A DNA stretch of 64,000 nucleotides, from the NCBI GenBank assembly GCA_907163375.1, contig CAJQUW010010447.1:1-64000 (forward strand), written 5' to 3'. Position 1 is the first letter of the stretch, and the number at the start of each line of letters is the position of its first letter. The translations under genes were made by a program, and so were the position numbers. The notes under the pieces are model-generated. The model was not told the origin of the DNA. It worked only from the letters and a program-made list of their open reading frames with translations, and made no database searches. This stretch comes from Prostheceraeus crozeri. Lineage: Eukaryota; Platyhelminthes; Polycladida; Euryleptidae. Positions 47,263 through 57,776 of the stretch are shown piece by piece.

Positions 47263-49803
47263 GTTGCATTGTTTGCGTCACAATGAAGATTTCTGAAAAA
47301 TTATTCGATAACACTCTGTTTTCTACTAACTGTAAGTTATTATATAGTTATTGCTCTTCCTAGCTCTCAAGACAACCTACGGTCATACAACACTTCTATG
47401 TATCATTTGGGAATATGCGGATGGTGAACATGTTTTAAAATTTTCAGAATTTTGATGCTTTCGTAATAAATACTATACACAGTGCTACTTTGGAATCTAT
47501 TATTGCAGATGATGATAGCTGTGTGGCTGTTCATTAGAAAAGTTTTTTTATTTCCTGATACTTTCGAAAGCTGAAGCGATTGTCCATGTGGCAACGGGGT
47601 GTTACGGGTACTTTGACGATTCATAGTTCACTTCATCTCCCATGAAATGGGTTATTGAAGATGCGCTTCTCCACAATGTGTTAGCATCATCTTTAGGTAA
47701 ACTGATGTACTCTCTTCAATTTCCTGCCTATTGAGAAGCTGTAATTAGCTCCATTTTGCTGTTTCCTCAATTTTAACATCTGTCGAAGATTTCAAATTGC
47801 ACGTGTTGTGGGTTATTTTTCCTGATGGATATTTCGGTTCAAAATTGCATTCATTAGTTGACGTAGGTCCCGTAGAGACATTTTCTGCCTATCTGAAGTG
47901 AATTCACTCGGTCAACTAAGCATTGACGACCAATCCTTGTTCTGATCGAATTTCAGGATTTTCATGTAAGAGGCTCTGGGTTATTTTTATTACTGTGAAT
48001 TAGAACTCAATTTTCCGTTCAATCGAAAGATGGCAACTGATTTAGGCTACTAAGAATATGCCTATTAACTTCCACAGAAACAGATAGGAAAGGCAGGAGA
48101 AGAAATAAACGCGAAGCGCTTCCATAGATAACTCGATTTCATGGGATCGAAATGACTTGACACCCTTTTGACTGGGGTGTAATGGGCATTTCCCTAATAC
48201 CCCGATATGGTTGACATTGACAAATTTTCAAGGACTCCTAAAAGAAAATGTTTTGTTATTTTTATTTTGCATTTTTTCTCATTATTTTCAGTTACAGTTA
48301 TTTTGATAGGAAATCTGTCTGAACTACTTTTTCAGTACTGTGGGTTAACTAATCGAGTTATTTTTAGAGCTGGGAACGCCCATGATGAATCACATTAATT
48401 GAGACATATTTCAGGAATTCCCAGGTCTTTATCAGTGCTAGACTGGGGATTTCAAGGGCTATCAAGGCGTCTAGGCATGACTGACTGGAAAACTGAATGT
48501 ATGAACGAGGCACCTTGATCGCAGGAATGAAATTGCTGATGAGAAATATTGTCGGTATCTGCTGTTGGTGCATTTTTATTCATGTAGATATAAATGGCAG
48601 ATTATACTCCACTTGCCTGTTAGTACTGCTTCGTATGCTTAGTTTGATCTGTTTTGGCTTGAGGTATAGAAACTGCTTTGAAAGTGAGGGATGAGAATTT
48701 TCCGCCAAAACGCGGAATTCAGCCAGGGCCCCTCTATTAGGGCTAATGTAGTTGTTTATTTTTTCTATGTAGGGTTCCTCAAAAACTCATTTCCGTCCGG
48801 CCCCCCAACCACCATTCTCATTCCTGGAAATTTGAACGAATAGTGATCTTAACTTAAAAAATCATGTGCCTTAGTTTTGGATATATTGAAACATCAAAAA
48901 ACATGATAGGCCGAACCTGTCACCAATTGATTTTTGGAGTACAATACTGAATGATGCAAAGGGACACATCTGCATGTAAAAGTAAGAAAATGCGCTGCAC
49001 AACGTACATGTTTGCGATAAGCCTACATAAACTTCGTGTAACTATTTTAATTTATCTCTAATTATTGTGTTTTATCTGACATTCCGCCAGGGTCGGCCTG
49101 ATTTTTTTTGATAATAATTTTTCAGTTGAATAAGGCATTACTATTTTTAAAAATAGTATATATTAAGTTTATCGATACCTACCTAGCACTCCGTAGTATG
49201 CTATGATTGATTCAAATCGTTTCACAAAAAGAACCTGAGGCAAAATTTGTGATCATTTACTTTAGCATATACACGGTAATGCACGTGTACATAGCCTATA
49301 CCATGACACATACGTGCGCACAAGTGTGGAATTATTCCCAGATCAATTCTAAGCTGAATACTTATGCCATCAAATTAGTTAGTGATAGTTTATCAGAATG
49401 ATTCAGTAATTGATTGAAAACTGCAGTTAGGTTCATGCTGGATTAAATGGATGTAAATAACTGCTTACGAAAGTTCCGTTGAGTACTTTATTCATGTTAT
49501 TATCACCTTCATGGAACAAACTAAGTTCAAAATTAAAAAAAAGAAGAATCGAAATTAAATTGAAAAAAATCTGATTTTAAATTTAAAAAATCGATCTTTT
49601 TTAATTTCTTCTTAAAAATCAAGGGTTTTTTCACTCCTGATTTTCGCTCTAAATCGCTCAGGGTCGATTTATGTGTTCGGAGGCCAAATCACCCTGATCA
49701 TAGGACACCATAGACCGCTAATTATGTTCTTCGATAAGATTTGTATCATTCTATACCTATTGTCAATGCATTAAATGCCAAATGATACCGCATTTTTATT
49801 GTA
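47263..49803. other. Long intron-like non-coding stretch
   Basis: About 2.5 kb between the donor at 46758 and the acceptor at 49803. Only short random frames are seen. It includes an A/T-only-rich block at 49530-49620. Confidence 0.4.
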
Positions 49804-50290
49804 GCTTTATGAGAAGAACAAAGTATTCTCTGGGAGCGAACACGACACCATCCGAATGAGAAATGCTTTGGTCAACGCCCTGATAGCTGCTGTCCCCCTC
49901 AGTGTAGCAGTACCATTCTACAATCGGCACGGAGTTTCTCTTATGTCGCTGGCTCCTGAGCTTTATGGCAAATCTTCAGCGGGCAGGGTATGTCTGGAAG
50001 CCGGAAGACAAGTTTCGCCGACGATCTGCCAGACTTGTACAAGTCCGTCTTAATTGCTACAAAGATATCTTGCGGTTGTTGCCAAAAAGCGGCGGTCGGA
50101 GCTATTTCTGATGTTCTGAAAGGTTTTTACAATCGAAATGAATCGAGAGAGTACCGTGAGCATCATCCAGTAGGAAGTAGCAAGGCATTTTAGAAAACAT
50201 AAGACCCCAAATAATGAAGTTGACGACGCTGGCGAGGTAAGCTCAGGCGAAAACACTGCTCTGACTGATAACCACAGTGATACATTAAGT

Positions 50291-51402
50291 GATGATACAG
50301 ACTTAGTAAATAGTGATGAAACAAACTCATAGTGCACTTGTGTGACATTGCAGAAAGAGTGACTTAGACGTGCAATCACGCATGCCGATTTTGTAGTATC
50401 TTGTGTTATATACTGCAATAGTGTTGACAGATGATATTCCTTGCCATTTTTTATGCAACTCATCTATGTAATTATGTGCGATTTTATATTTGCCCGTGTG
50501 AATAATCCTTGCCAATTAATTTTATTGGAAAGTGCATTTCTGTGTTGAAGTGGCATTTGCATCAAGTGATGATACAGACTTAGTGAAGAGAGATGAAACA
50601 AACTCATAGTGCACTTGTGTGACATTGCAGAAAGAGTGACTTAGACGTGCAATCACGCATGCCGATTTTGTAGTATCTTGTGTTATATACTGCAATAGTG
50701 TTGACAGATGATATTCCTTGGCCATTTTTTATGCAACTCATCTATGTAATTATGTGCGATTTTATATTTGCCCGTGTGAATAATCCTTGCCAATTAATTT
50801 TATTGGAAAAGTGCATTTCTGTGTTGAAGTGGCATTTGCATCAAGTGATGATACAGACTTAGTGAAGAGAGATGAAACAAACTCATAGTGCACTTGTGTG
50901 ACATCGCAGAAAGAGTGACTTAGACGTGCAATTACGCATGCTGATTTTGTAGTATCTTGTGTTATATACTGCAATAGTGTTGACAGATGATATTCCTTGC
51001 CATTTTTTATGCAACTCATCTATGTAATTATGTGCGATTTTATATTTGCCCGTGTGAATAATCCTTGCCAATTAATTTTATTGGAAAGTGCATTTCTGTG
51101 TTGAAGTGGCATTTGCATCAAGTGATGATACAGACTTAGTGAAGAGAGATGAAACAAACTCATAGTGCACTTGTGTGACATCGCAGAAAGAGTGACTTAG
51201 ACGTGCAATTACGCATGCTGATTTTGTAGTATCTTGTGTTATATACTGCAATAGTGTTGACAGATGATATTCCTTGCCATTTTTTATGCAACTCATCTAT
51301 GTAATTATGTGCGATTTTATATTTGCCCGTGTGAATAATCCTTGCCAATTAATTTTATTGGAAAGTGCATTTCTGTGTTGAAGTGGCATTTGCATCAAGT
51401 GA
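50291..51402 (+). repeat. 277-bp tandem repeat, four copies
   Basis: Units begin at 50291, 50568, 50847 and 51124 with GATGATACAGACTTAGT; periods are 277-279 bp and the copies are nearly identical. Unit 1 starts inside the last codons of the companion gene (SDDTDLV, ending TAG), so the unit is a coding tail of about 45 bp plus 3' flank. Units 2-4 keep the tail and its TAG with small changes (KRDE for NSDE). The repeated minus-strand frames starting MSCIKNGKEYHLS arise from the repeat and are not judged genes. Confidence 0.85.
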
Positions 51403-51735
51403 ATTTCTGGTACTCAGTTTTATTTGATATTTTTCTTCTTGATAATGTGTTTACTATTTGTAATCCAAGAGTATGTATGCATGTACGAATTTGTGTTATA
51501 TTCTAGTCATTAAATCCATAAAAATGCATAATCGTTTTTACCCTTATAGACGAGTAGATAATTAGCTGCTATGTTCATGCAAACACATAAGTGAATGTGA
51601 CTCTTAGATTCAGTCATTAGCGTGCAGCTTCCAGATGAGCACATTAGGTGATGTGTATTGCGTTTCATTATCATAGCTCGATGTTTAAGGAAGGAATGAA
51701 GAACTTCCCAATTTAGCCTTATTGAAAATTTTGTA
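51403..51735. other. Unassigned DNA near the right end of the large element
   Basis: AT-rich; no gene seen between the tandem array and the right subterminal repeats. Confidence 0.4.
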
Positions 51736-51739
51736 AATG

Positions 51740-51995
51740 CTTTCGCAACGTTAATTTCTGATGGTTAAATCAACTATCATCGTCGACAAACGATCGTTTA
51801 TATGTACACTAAGTACAAACGTTGCGTAGAAGTTAGCCCCCTGACGTTGAAACTACGGTAGTCGCGGAAGGTTTAAGAAACGTAGCGCTTCCGCCCTAAC
51901 TTGTCGACAAATGAACGTTCGGATTCGGTTTGTCCTAGGCTCTTGAACGTTCAAGACCGAACAATATCCTTCCGTTTTCAAAACGTTCGTGTTCT
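51740..51995. repeat. Right subterminal AACGTT array
   Basis: GAACGTTC near 51913 and 51944, AAACGTTC near 51982, and variants CAACGTTA, AAACGTTG, GACGTTG and AAACGTAG from 51745 to 51870. It mirrors the left array at 32158-32620. Confidence 0.65.
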
Positions 51996-52010
51996 GGGTG
52001 GGAGCGGCAG

Positions 52011-53180
52011 ACTTAAATAGCTTATAACACAACTGTATAAGAAATTCTGAAGCAAACATAAATGACGAAAGAAATGCCTCTTGGACATCACTTAATGCTT
52101 TGTTGGAATTTGTCTCCATGGACAGAAAGATTTTAGCAGCTTAGGCCTAACGAACATTTCTCATTAGGAAATGTGAGGATAAAAGGAACATCAGCATACC
52201 CTTCCTCTTTTCTGTAAGGTGTTTCGGACTTGGCTAGGAGATCCAGTCACCCTTGCCAGACCACTTGACCATCTCTATAATCCCTATACCTCAAGTAAAT
52301 GCGCTCCGGGTCTATGCCACAAACTACAGGTATGATAATGATGTTTTGGGGCCCGGGCGGAATACATTAGTCTTAAGGCAGGGCTCTGGCAGAAATCCGC
52401 TTTATAGCGAAAGATTCCCACCCCTGCAATACACAGTCAGCTAGCAAAAATGTAGCACTACCTCGATTTAACGCTATATTATGAAAATGCTTGCTTCAGG
52501 GTTGCAGCTGACATTTCTCAAAATACATCGACGAAATGGTGCTCACTTGTATCAGTTGTACAGTAAGAAGACTTCAATGAATCTTCGGGAGTCCTGTGCT
52601 GATTTGTCAAGGCAAGACTGTGCAGTGATTGCAGACATTAATTAGGAAGAATATAACAGGGGATCACAAGAATCATCAATCAGCTGTTTCGACTTTTAAA
52701 ACATTGACGAGAATAAACATTTATGATGCCGCTATCCTAGCAGGCAACTCATTCATAACTTTCAGATGACCTTGATGGGAAGTAGATCCTCGGATTTCGA
52801 TGAGATTAAGTATTATTTTGGCTTGTACAGGACATCTGAAGATGTAAAATCACCATTGTTGTTAGGTGTACTGCAAAAAAAACTTTCCTTCTACAATTTA
52901 ATCTTCATTTCGCGATCTTGTAATAACGACGAAATATTTCGCGATTCGCACGAGGTTTTTGCGCGGCATGTCTACTAGTGTAGATACACGTGCTAACTGT
53001 AGACCATCAAGACATCTAGTTTTATAGATAAAACGAAGAGAAGGAATCGATGGACATTCTAGCGATAACTTTATTCTTATCTTGTGCTAATGACTACATG
53101 CACTTGCTTGATAAGACTGATGTAAAATTGCCTAGCACCGCCGTAGTGTTTGCGTGCTCTGTGAGTGATAGTCGATGATG
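52011..53180. other. Unassigned intergenic DNA
   Basis: Lies between the large element and the young Gypsy element. Only short frames (for example 70 codons at 52766-52978) without recognisable features. Confidence 0.4.
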
Positions 53181-53184
53181 CATC

Positions 53185-53621
53185 TGTAGTTAATTTTTGT
53201 TATTATTTTGACTCCAAAGGAAAAACACAAGTCACCACAATGTCACCACTTCTTTATTTATGTTAATACCAAGTTCGCATCACGTCCGACATCTTTATAC
53301 AATCGAGATTGGTGGTTGGTTATTTAATTAAGGCGCGCGCAGCATGGCCGCCGACGTTCTAGATAAACTCAGATAATAAAACGTTTTAAACAAGAATACA
53401 TGGACACGCTGAGGAAGATAACTATGACATGAATAGTTTAACGATGAGGTGATGATAATTTAACTACTATTACAATTATACAAATAAAAGATGATACTTA
53501 ATAACAGAAAGAAGTAGCTAACACAAAAGTAGCACTATTATCAAGAGATAGAGATAAAAAGTTTGTTAGATTCACAGTAATACACTTTTCGTAAAATGCA
53601 GTTAAAGTTGAATATCCCACA
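53185..53621 (-). repeat. 3' LTR of the young Gypsy element
   Basis: 437 bp, TGTAGTTAATTT to AATATCCCACA on the plus strand. Read on the minus strand it starts TGTGGGATATTC and is preceded by AAAAAGGGGAGCTG, a good polypurine tract. It differs from its partner by one substitution and one short block near the outer end. Confidence 0.9.
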
Positions 53622-53644
53622 CAGCTCCCCTTTTTAAAGCGGAG

Positions 53645-53953
53645 CTACGGTGTAAAATAATAGAGTTGAGGATCACCAGAAAAGCGGACTTTGCGACCTG
53701 ATCGAGTAGTCTGTGGGAGATCAGAAAAAGGACTGTTGGAATTCGGGTTAAGAATGCTGTCTTTAGTTTGAGAAGGTAGTGGGTTTATGACATCAGGTTG
53801 AGATTCGGAGATTTCAGGGAGTTGAGAATCATGAGGTTTGGTTTGAGAGTTCACAGTTGGGTTTGAAGAGTCACAGTTGAATTCTGCTTTAGGTCGGATT
53901 GTAGCACGTTTGAGTCGGTCAATAGACACAGTTTGTTCATTTCCGTTCATCAC
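53645..53953 (-). CDS. C-terminal tail frame of the Gypsy pol region (fossil)
   Basis: Proline- and serine-rich frame (QTKPHDSQLPEISESQPD) ending TRSGRKVRFSGDPQLYYF, a motif seen at the C-terminal end of pol in many Gypsy elements. It belongs to the element at 53185-58214. Confidence 0.6.
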   Translation of the reverse strand: MMNGNEQTVSIDRLKRATIRPKAEFNCDSSNPTVNSQTKPHDSQLPEISESQPDVINPLPSQTKDSILNPNSNSPFSDLPQTTRSGRKVRFSGDPQLYYFTP

Positions 53954-56798
53954 AATATGAGCTGTTTTTCCGGTAATCTTTCTTGAGTAAATATGGACCT
54001 TGATAAGGCGCTTCTAGTGGTTTCCTGACTCTATCCACACGAAGCCACACGTGAGTGGCGTTGACTAATTGAGTAGGAGTTTCCACAGAAGGCGGTAATA
54101 CAGGGTGGGATCTATCAGAACTGTTTTGTAATTCTTTTTCAATGTGCTGTTTGATTTTGTGTAGGAATTGATCATCTACAGGCAAGGGTTCTTGAGGAAT
54201 AGGTGTCATAGCTTGTGTGCCAGTTACTGCATAGAAGGGAGATATTCCGTTGCTTGATGGCAGTAATCGTAAAGCCATGAGAATCGAGGGCAGATAACTT
54301 GTCCAATTAGTTGAAGTTCCACGTAGAGCTTGCTTTATCATTCTATGTCTTCTTTCAATGTATCCGTTAGCTTGAGGATGATATGCCGTTGTTCTCAATC
54401 GTACAAATCCAATCTTGTTACTGAGTCGTTGGAACAATTCAGATTCAAATTGGGATCCTCTGTCGGTAATGACATGCAAAGGTACACCAAAACGACTAAT
54501 CCATGTTTCTAAGAAAGCTGTTGCTATCGTTTCGGTAGTGATGTCAACTAGAGGAGCAGCTTCCAACCACTTTGTTTCTCGATCAATCATTGTCAGCAAA
54601 TATCGGAAACTGTGTGGACCACTGGAGGGTAGTGGGCCGACTAAGTCTATATGAACTGATTCGAATCGAGCTGAGGGAAGGCAGAATTTTATTGGAGCCG
54701 ATCGGATATGAGTAGTAACTTTGTTTCTCTGGCATATTTCACAATGCTTGCAAAATTCTTTGATGGTTCTATCCATTTCAGGCCAGCAATATCTAGACTT
54801 GATAAGCGAGGAGGTCCTTTTCCAGCTGGGATGGCACAGTTCATGAAATTCTCGGATTATTTCAGTTCGTTGGCTTACATTGCTGACATAAGGTCTTGGG
54901 TATGGACTACTAACATCACAATAGATCTGTTGACTACCGGTAGGGTAGGCTTTGAATCGATGCGGATGCTTTTCACGTAGACTTGAGAGATGGGAATCAT
55001 TCTGTTGAGCTTCGGCGATCGCAGGTAGGTCAGTAAGGGTGACTGAAATTGCTGAGACTGGGCGGGATAAGGTATCGGCAACCACATTGTCTGATCCGGC
55101 AACATGAATAACGTCATCACATGATTCGAGAATATAAGCAAAATGTCTGTCACGCCGAGGGCAAGAATTCTTCAGAGACTGTTTTGACTTGAAAGCAGAA
55201 ACTATCGGTTTGTGATCGGTAAATATCGTTACATTTTGTCCTTCAATGTACTTTTGGAAATGTTGTATTGATCGGTATATAGCTAGCAATTCGCGATCGA
55301 AAGTGGAGTATCTCTGTTCGGTAGCTGTCAATTTAGCGGAGAAAAATGCGATAGGTCTGGATTCGTCTTCTATTGTCTGATGTAATGCACTTCCTATTGC
55401 AGTCATAGAGGCGTCGGTTGTTACAGTGAATGCATGAGAATTAGGATCTGGATAGGTTAAGGCAAGTGAATCGGCAAGTGCTTTCTTGATTGAATCAAAT
55501 GCATATTGATGTTCATTGCTCCAATTCCATGGAGAAGGCTTACCTCGACCTTTAGGTTGAGTTTCAGTTAACAGGCATTGGAGGGGTAGCACTATTGTTG
55601 AGAAGTTATGTACAAATCTGCGATAAAAATTGAACAGGCCTAACATACGACGCAAATGGGTATAAGAAACAGGGGTGTCTAACTGCAAAATGTCATTTAT
55701 CTTATCAGAAGGAATACGTAGACCATCAGCTGACAATGTGTGACCTAAAAATTGCAATTCAGACTGAGCAAACGAACATTTATCAAAACTCACACGAAGA
55801 TTATTTGTACGCAAAATGGATAAAACTTCCTTAACATGCAAAACATGTTCACTCATACTGTTAGATGCGATTAAAATATCATCAATATAGCATTTAACAT
55901 ATTTCAAATGACCAAATAATCGATCCATCAAACGTTGGAAGGTCTGTGCGGCATTACGTAGTCCATTTGGCATACGTAAAAATTCATATAGACCCCAAGG
56001 GACCGTTAGAGCGGTTTTACAGATATCATCATCAGACATAGGAATTTGATAAAATGCTTTCACTAAATCAAGTTTTGTAAAGATACATGCACCATAAAGA
56101 GAAGAGAGCAACTGCTGTAAATGAGGCACAGGGTATCTGTCGGGGACAGTAGATTTGTTAAGATCACGATAATCACCAACTGGTCGCCACATATCGGGAG
56201 AATTCTTCGGTACCATATGTAATGGGCTAGACCAGGCACTTGAGGATTGTCGGATTAAACCTTGTGATTGCATAGTATCGAACACTTGTTTAGCAGCTGC
56301 AAGTTTAGCTGGAGGAAGAGGACGTGGTCGACAGTATACAGGGTGTCCAGTTGTTTGGATGCGATGAACAACACCATGGCTAGGTATGTGATTATAATCA
56401 ATAGGTCCAAAAACACATGAAAATTCGTTGAGAAGATCATTAAGTGCACTGTCTTGTTGAATTCGAATATGAATTGAAGAGGACAACACAGCCAGATCTG
56501 CATCAGGAACAGGAGATAATTTGCATGATAATCCATTCGGATCGACAAGGCGTCTATTTCGTGGATCAATAAGGAAAGCGTGATCATAGATAAAGTCATT
56601 ACCTAAAATTGGTTCTTCGACATCGGCAACAATAAAGTTCCATTGAAATACTCGTCTCATTAGTGAAAATTCAGCTTGACAAATACCATACACGGCGATG
56701 CTACTACGATTGGCAGCCTTCAAGGGAAGGGTACACTGAATAGAAGCAAATGGCGCGAATGATTGAGGTAAAATACTCACAGCAGAACCACTGTCCAC
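53937..56798 (-). CDS. pol: Gypsy pol: protease, reverse transcriptase, RNase H, integrase (fossil)
   Basis: A single long frame. Protease: DSGSAVSILP at its very start (the true start lies upstream). Reverse transcriptase: KLDLVKAFYQIP near residue 242, LRMPNGLRNAAQTFQ near 274 and catalytic YIDDILIAS near 304. RNase H: TTDASMTAIGSAL near 470 and YSTFDRELLAIY near 500. Integrase: HELCHPS with CKHCEICQRNK near 655-700, then VHIDLVGPLP, ITDRGSQFESELF and ANGYIERRHRMIK of the catalytic core. Length and order are normal for Ty3/Gypsy. Confidence 0.92.
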   Translation of the reverse strand: MDSGSAVSILPQSFAPFASIQCTLPLKAANRSSIAVYGICQAEFSLMRRVFQWNFIVADVEEPILGNDFIYDHAFLIDPRNRRLVDPNGLSCKLSPVPDADLAVLSSSIHIRIQQDSALNDLLNEFSCVFGPIDYNHIPSHGVVHRIQTTGHPVYCRPRPLPPAKLAAAKQVFDTMQSQGLIRQSSSAWSSPLHMVPKNSPDMWRPVGDYRDLNKSTVPDRYPVPHLQQLLSSLYGACIFTKLDLVKAFYQIPMSDDDICKTALTVPWGLYEFLRMPNGLRNAAQTFQRLMDRLFGHLKYVKCYIDDILIASNSMSEHVLHVKEVLSILRTNNLRVSFDKCSFAQSELQFLGHTLSADGLRIPSDKINDILQLDTPVSYTHLRRMLGLFNFYRRFVHNFSTIVLPLQCLLTETQPKGRGKPSPWNWSNEHQYAFDSIKKALADSLALTYPDPNSHAFTVTTDASMTAIGSALHQTIEDESRPIAFFSAKLTATEQRYSTFDRELLAIYRSIQHFQKYIEGQNVTIFTDHKPIVSAFKSKQSLKNSCPRRDRHFAYILESCDDVIHVAGSDNVVADTLSRPVSAISVTLTDLPAIAEAQQNDSHLSSLREKHPHRFKAYPTGSQQIYCDVSSPYPRPYVSNVSQRTEIIREFHELCHPSWKRTSSLIKSRYCWPEMDRTIKEFCKHCEICQRNKVTTHIRSAPIKFCLPSARFESVHIDLVGPLPSSGPHSFRYLLTMIDRETKWLEAAPLVDITTETIATAFLETWISRFGVPLHVITDRGSQFESELFQRLSNKIGFVRLRTTAYHPQANGYIERRHRMIKQALRGTSTNWTSYLPSILMALRLLPSSNGISPFYAVTGTQAMTPIPQEPLPVDDQFLHKIKQHIEKELQNSSDRSHPVLPPSVETPTQLVNATHVWLRVDRVRKPLEAPYQGPYLLKKDYRKNSSYCDERK

Positions 56799-57093
56799 AA
56801 GTAAAGATAATTGCTTGCGTGGAAAAGGGCGCAGGAATACAATGTCAGTATGGTATAGGAGTGCAGCTAGTTCACTTCCGCTCCGAGGTAGTGCTGCGTT
56901 TACTGGGGCGGAATTCAGTTTAAATGTTCTGGTGGAATCGGGCTAGGAGCACGGCTAGGATGCGTAGATACGGAATGTTCAACAGTAGGCTTAGAACTCG
57001 GCCATTTACACCAAGGCTTGCATGATTTGGCTTTGGGTCCGTAGAAGATGTGTGCTCTGCAGATAACTTGACGTTGATCATGTCGGAAAGGCG

Positions 57094-57726
57094 TTAGTCC
57101 AAAATGCTTTGCTGCATAGGTGATTTAGGTCTACCAAGTTCGTGATAATTCGTAACTCGGGTTTGAACACTGTTAACCGGAGTCGGACGAACACGTAGTG
57201 TCAACATTTGATCTGCGAGGTCACCAAGCTGAGAAGCACTCAAATGATTGGATTGCGACATGAGAACGGCAGCAATTTCGGGAGATTGCGAAGAAATCAA
57301 ACGATGTTTTAAGAGATCCTCATAGTCGACGAGTTTCAAGGATTCGGCAGTACGACGCATGTCTTTCACATACAAACTAGGCTTACCCACAGGGACGCTA
57401 TCAAGGAGGTGATTGAATAATTCAGGCTTCGATTTTTGAGTTTCTTGTATAATTGCGGATTTGAGATCAGAATAACTGGAACCATTGAGTACGGCAGTGT
57501 CTAATTTACCAACAAGATCAGGAGGTAGGGAAGACAATGCATGGTAGAATTTGGTAGAGGCAACGGTGATTCCACATAATATAAACTGGGCATCAAGAAT
57601 GGCGAACCATGCCTGAGCATTGTCCTTGTCAAATTTAGGTGCTTTCACTGTCACTGGGGCTGAACTCACAGATGCCGTTGGTGTTGTAGTCATTATGATT
57701 CGATGCGACGGGAATGTGACTTGCAA
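57094..57726 (-). CDS. gag: Gypsy gag (fossil)
   Basis: Frame with VKAPKFDKDNAQAWFAILDA, YHALSSLPPDLVGKL and SYSDLKSAIIQETQKS, the helix pattern of gag from Gypsy elements with short gag proteins. Just downstream on the minus strand a cysteine and histidine-rich stretch (CRAHIFYGPKAKSC) resembles the modified zinc finger of this group. Start at the ATG beside the leader. Confidence 0.8.
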   Translation of the reverse strand: MQVTFPSHRIIMTTTPTASVSSAPVTVKAPKFDKDNAQAWFAILDAQFILCGITVASTKFYHALSSLPPDLVGKLDTAVLNGSSYSDLKSAIIQETQKSKPELFNHLLDSVPVGKPSLYVKDMRRTAESLKLVDYEDLLKHRLISSQSPEIAAVLMSQSNHLSASQLGDLADQMLTLRVRPTPVNSVQTRVTNYHELGRPKSPMQQSILD

Positions 57727-57776
57727 TATTGTTTGGGCTGAACGTCAAGGGTTGGGTGATCGTCGGGCTCATCAAT

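Larger units (their letters stand above)
44814..50336 (+). pseudogene. Multi-exon companion gene of the large element
   Basis: Likely exons: 44814-44918 (after TTTTATAG, ATG at 44819, MEDNVGTTASSKRKSERK..LPPP, then GTAAGT); about 45300-45677 (NVPKSWI, CHYCWWPNVQDDAKNL, FNSLEAAERELKRR, across more than one frame); 46388-46757 (after TTTCAG; coiled-coil LQQLESQNRKIELVL..INEVQEKQ, ending FPVSSSTDE before GTAAGT); and about 49804-50336 (after TTATTGTAG; LYEKNKVFSGSEH, RNALVNALIAAVPLSVAV, WKPEDKFRRRSARLVQ, then an acidic tail SGENTALTDNHSDTLSDD to TAG). The second exon resembles the first domain of proteins often found beside the CDAPARA-type transposases. That family often ends in a DUF4806 region, but I cannot confirm it here. 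Function unknown. At least two frame changes are seen, so it is probably a pseudogene. Confidence 0.5.
32146..52002 (+). mobile_element. Candidate 19.9 kb DNA transposon with GAACGTTC arrays
   Basis: The left end reads CCCACCCAGAACCGAACGTT and the right end, read inward, CCCACCCAGAACACGAACGTT, so the ends are inverted repeats of about 20 bp with one base inserted. AGCAGCAG (32138-32145) and AGCGGCAG (52003-52010) flank it, an 8-bp duplication with one mismatch. Both ends carry arrays of GAACGTTC and related ACGTT sites. Inside on the plus strand are a transposase-like relic and a multi-exon companion gene, plus nested insertions: another transposon at about 36.0-40.2 kb, a SINE, two palindromic MITEs and a tandem array. 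Without the insertions the original was perhaps 14 kb. The superfamily is unassigned. The 8-bp duplication fits several superfamilies (for example hAT, P, Zisupton-like), but the protein motifs do not point to hAT or P. Confidence 0.7.

Noticed and set aside
50050-51348. Repeated minus-strand frames starting MSCIKNGKEYHLS
   Set aside because: They recur once per 277-bp tandem unit and lie opposite the coding tail and 3' flank of the companion gene; nothing supports translation.
50291-51402. CRISPR-like array
   Set aside because: Units are 277 bp and contiguous, with no short repeats separated by unique spacers, and the context is eukaryotic.
32146-52002. Polinton/Maverick or other capsid-bearing element, because of the size
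   Set aside because: No polymerase B, capsid, packaging ATPase or retroviral-type integrase blocks were seen. The ends are short and do not begin with AGT, and the target repeat is 8 bp and not 6 bp.
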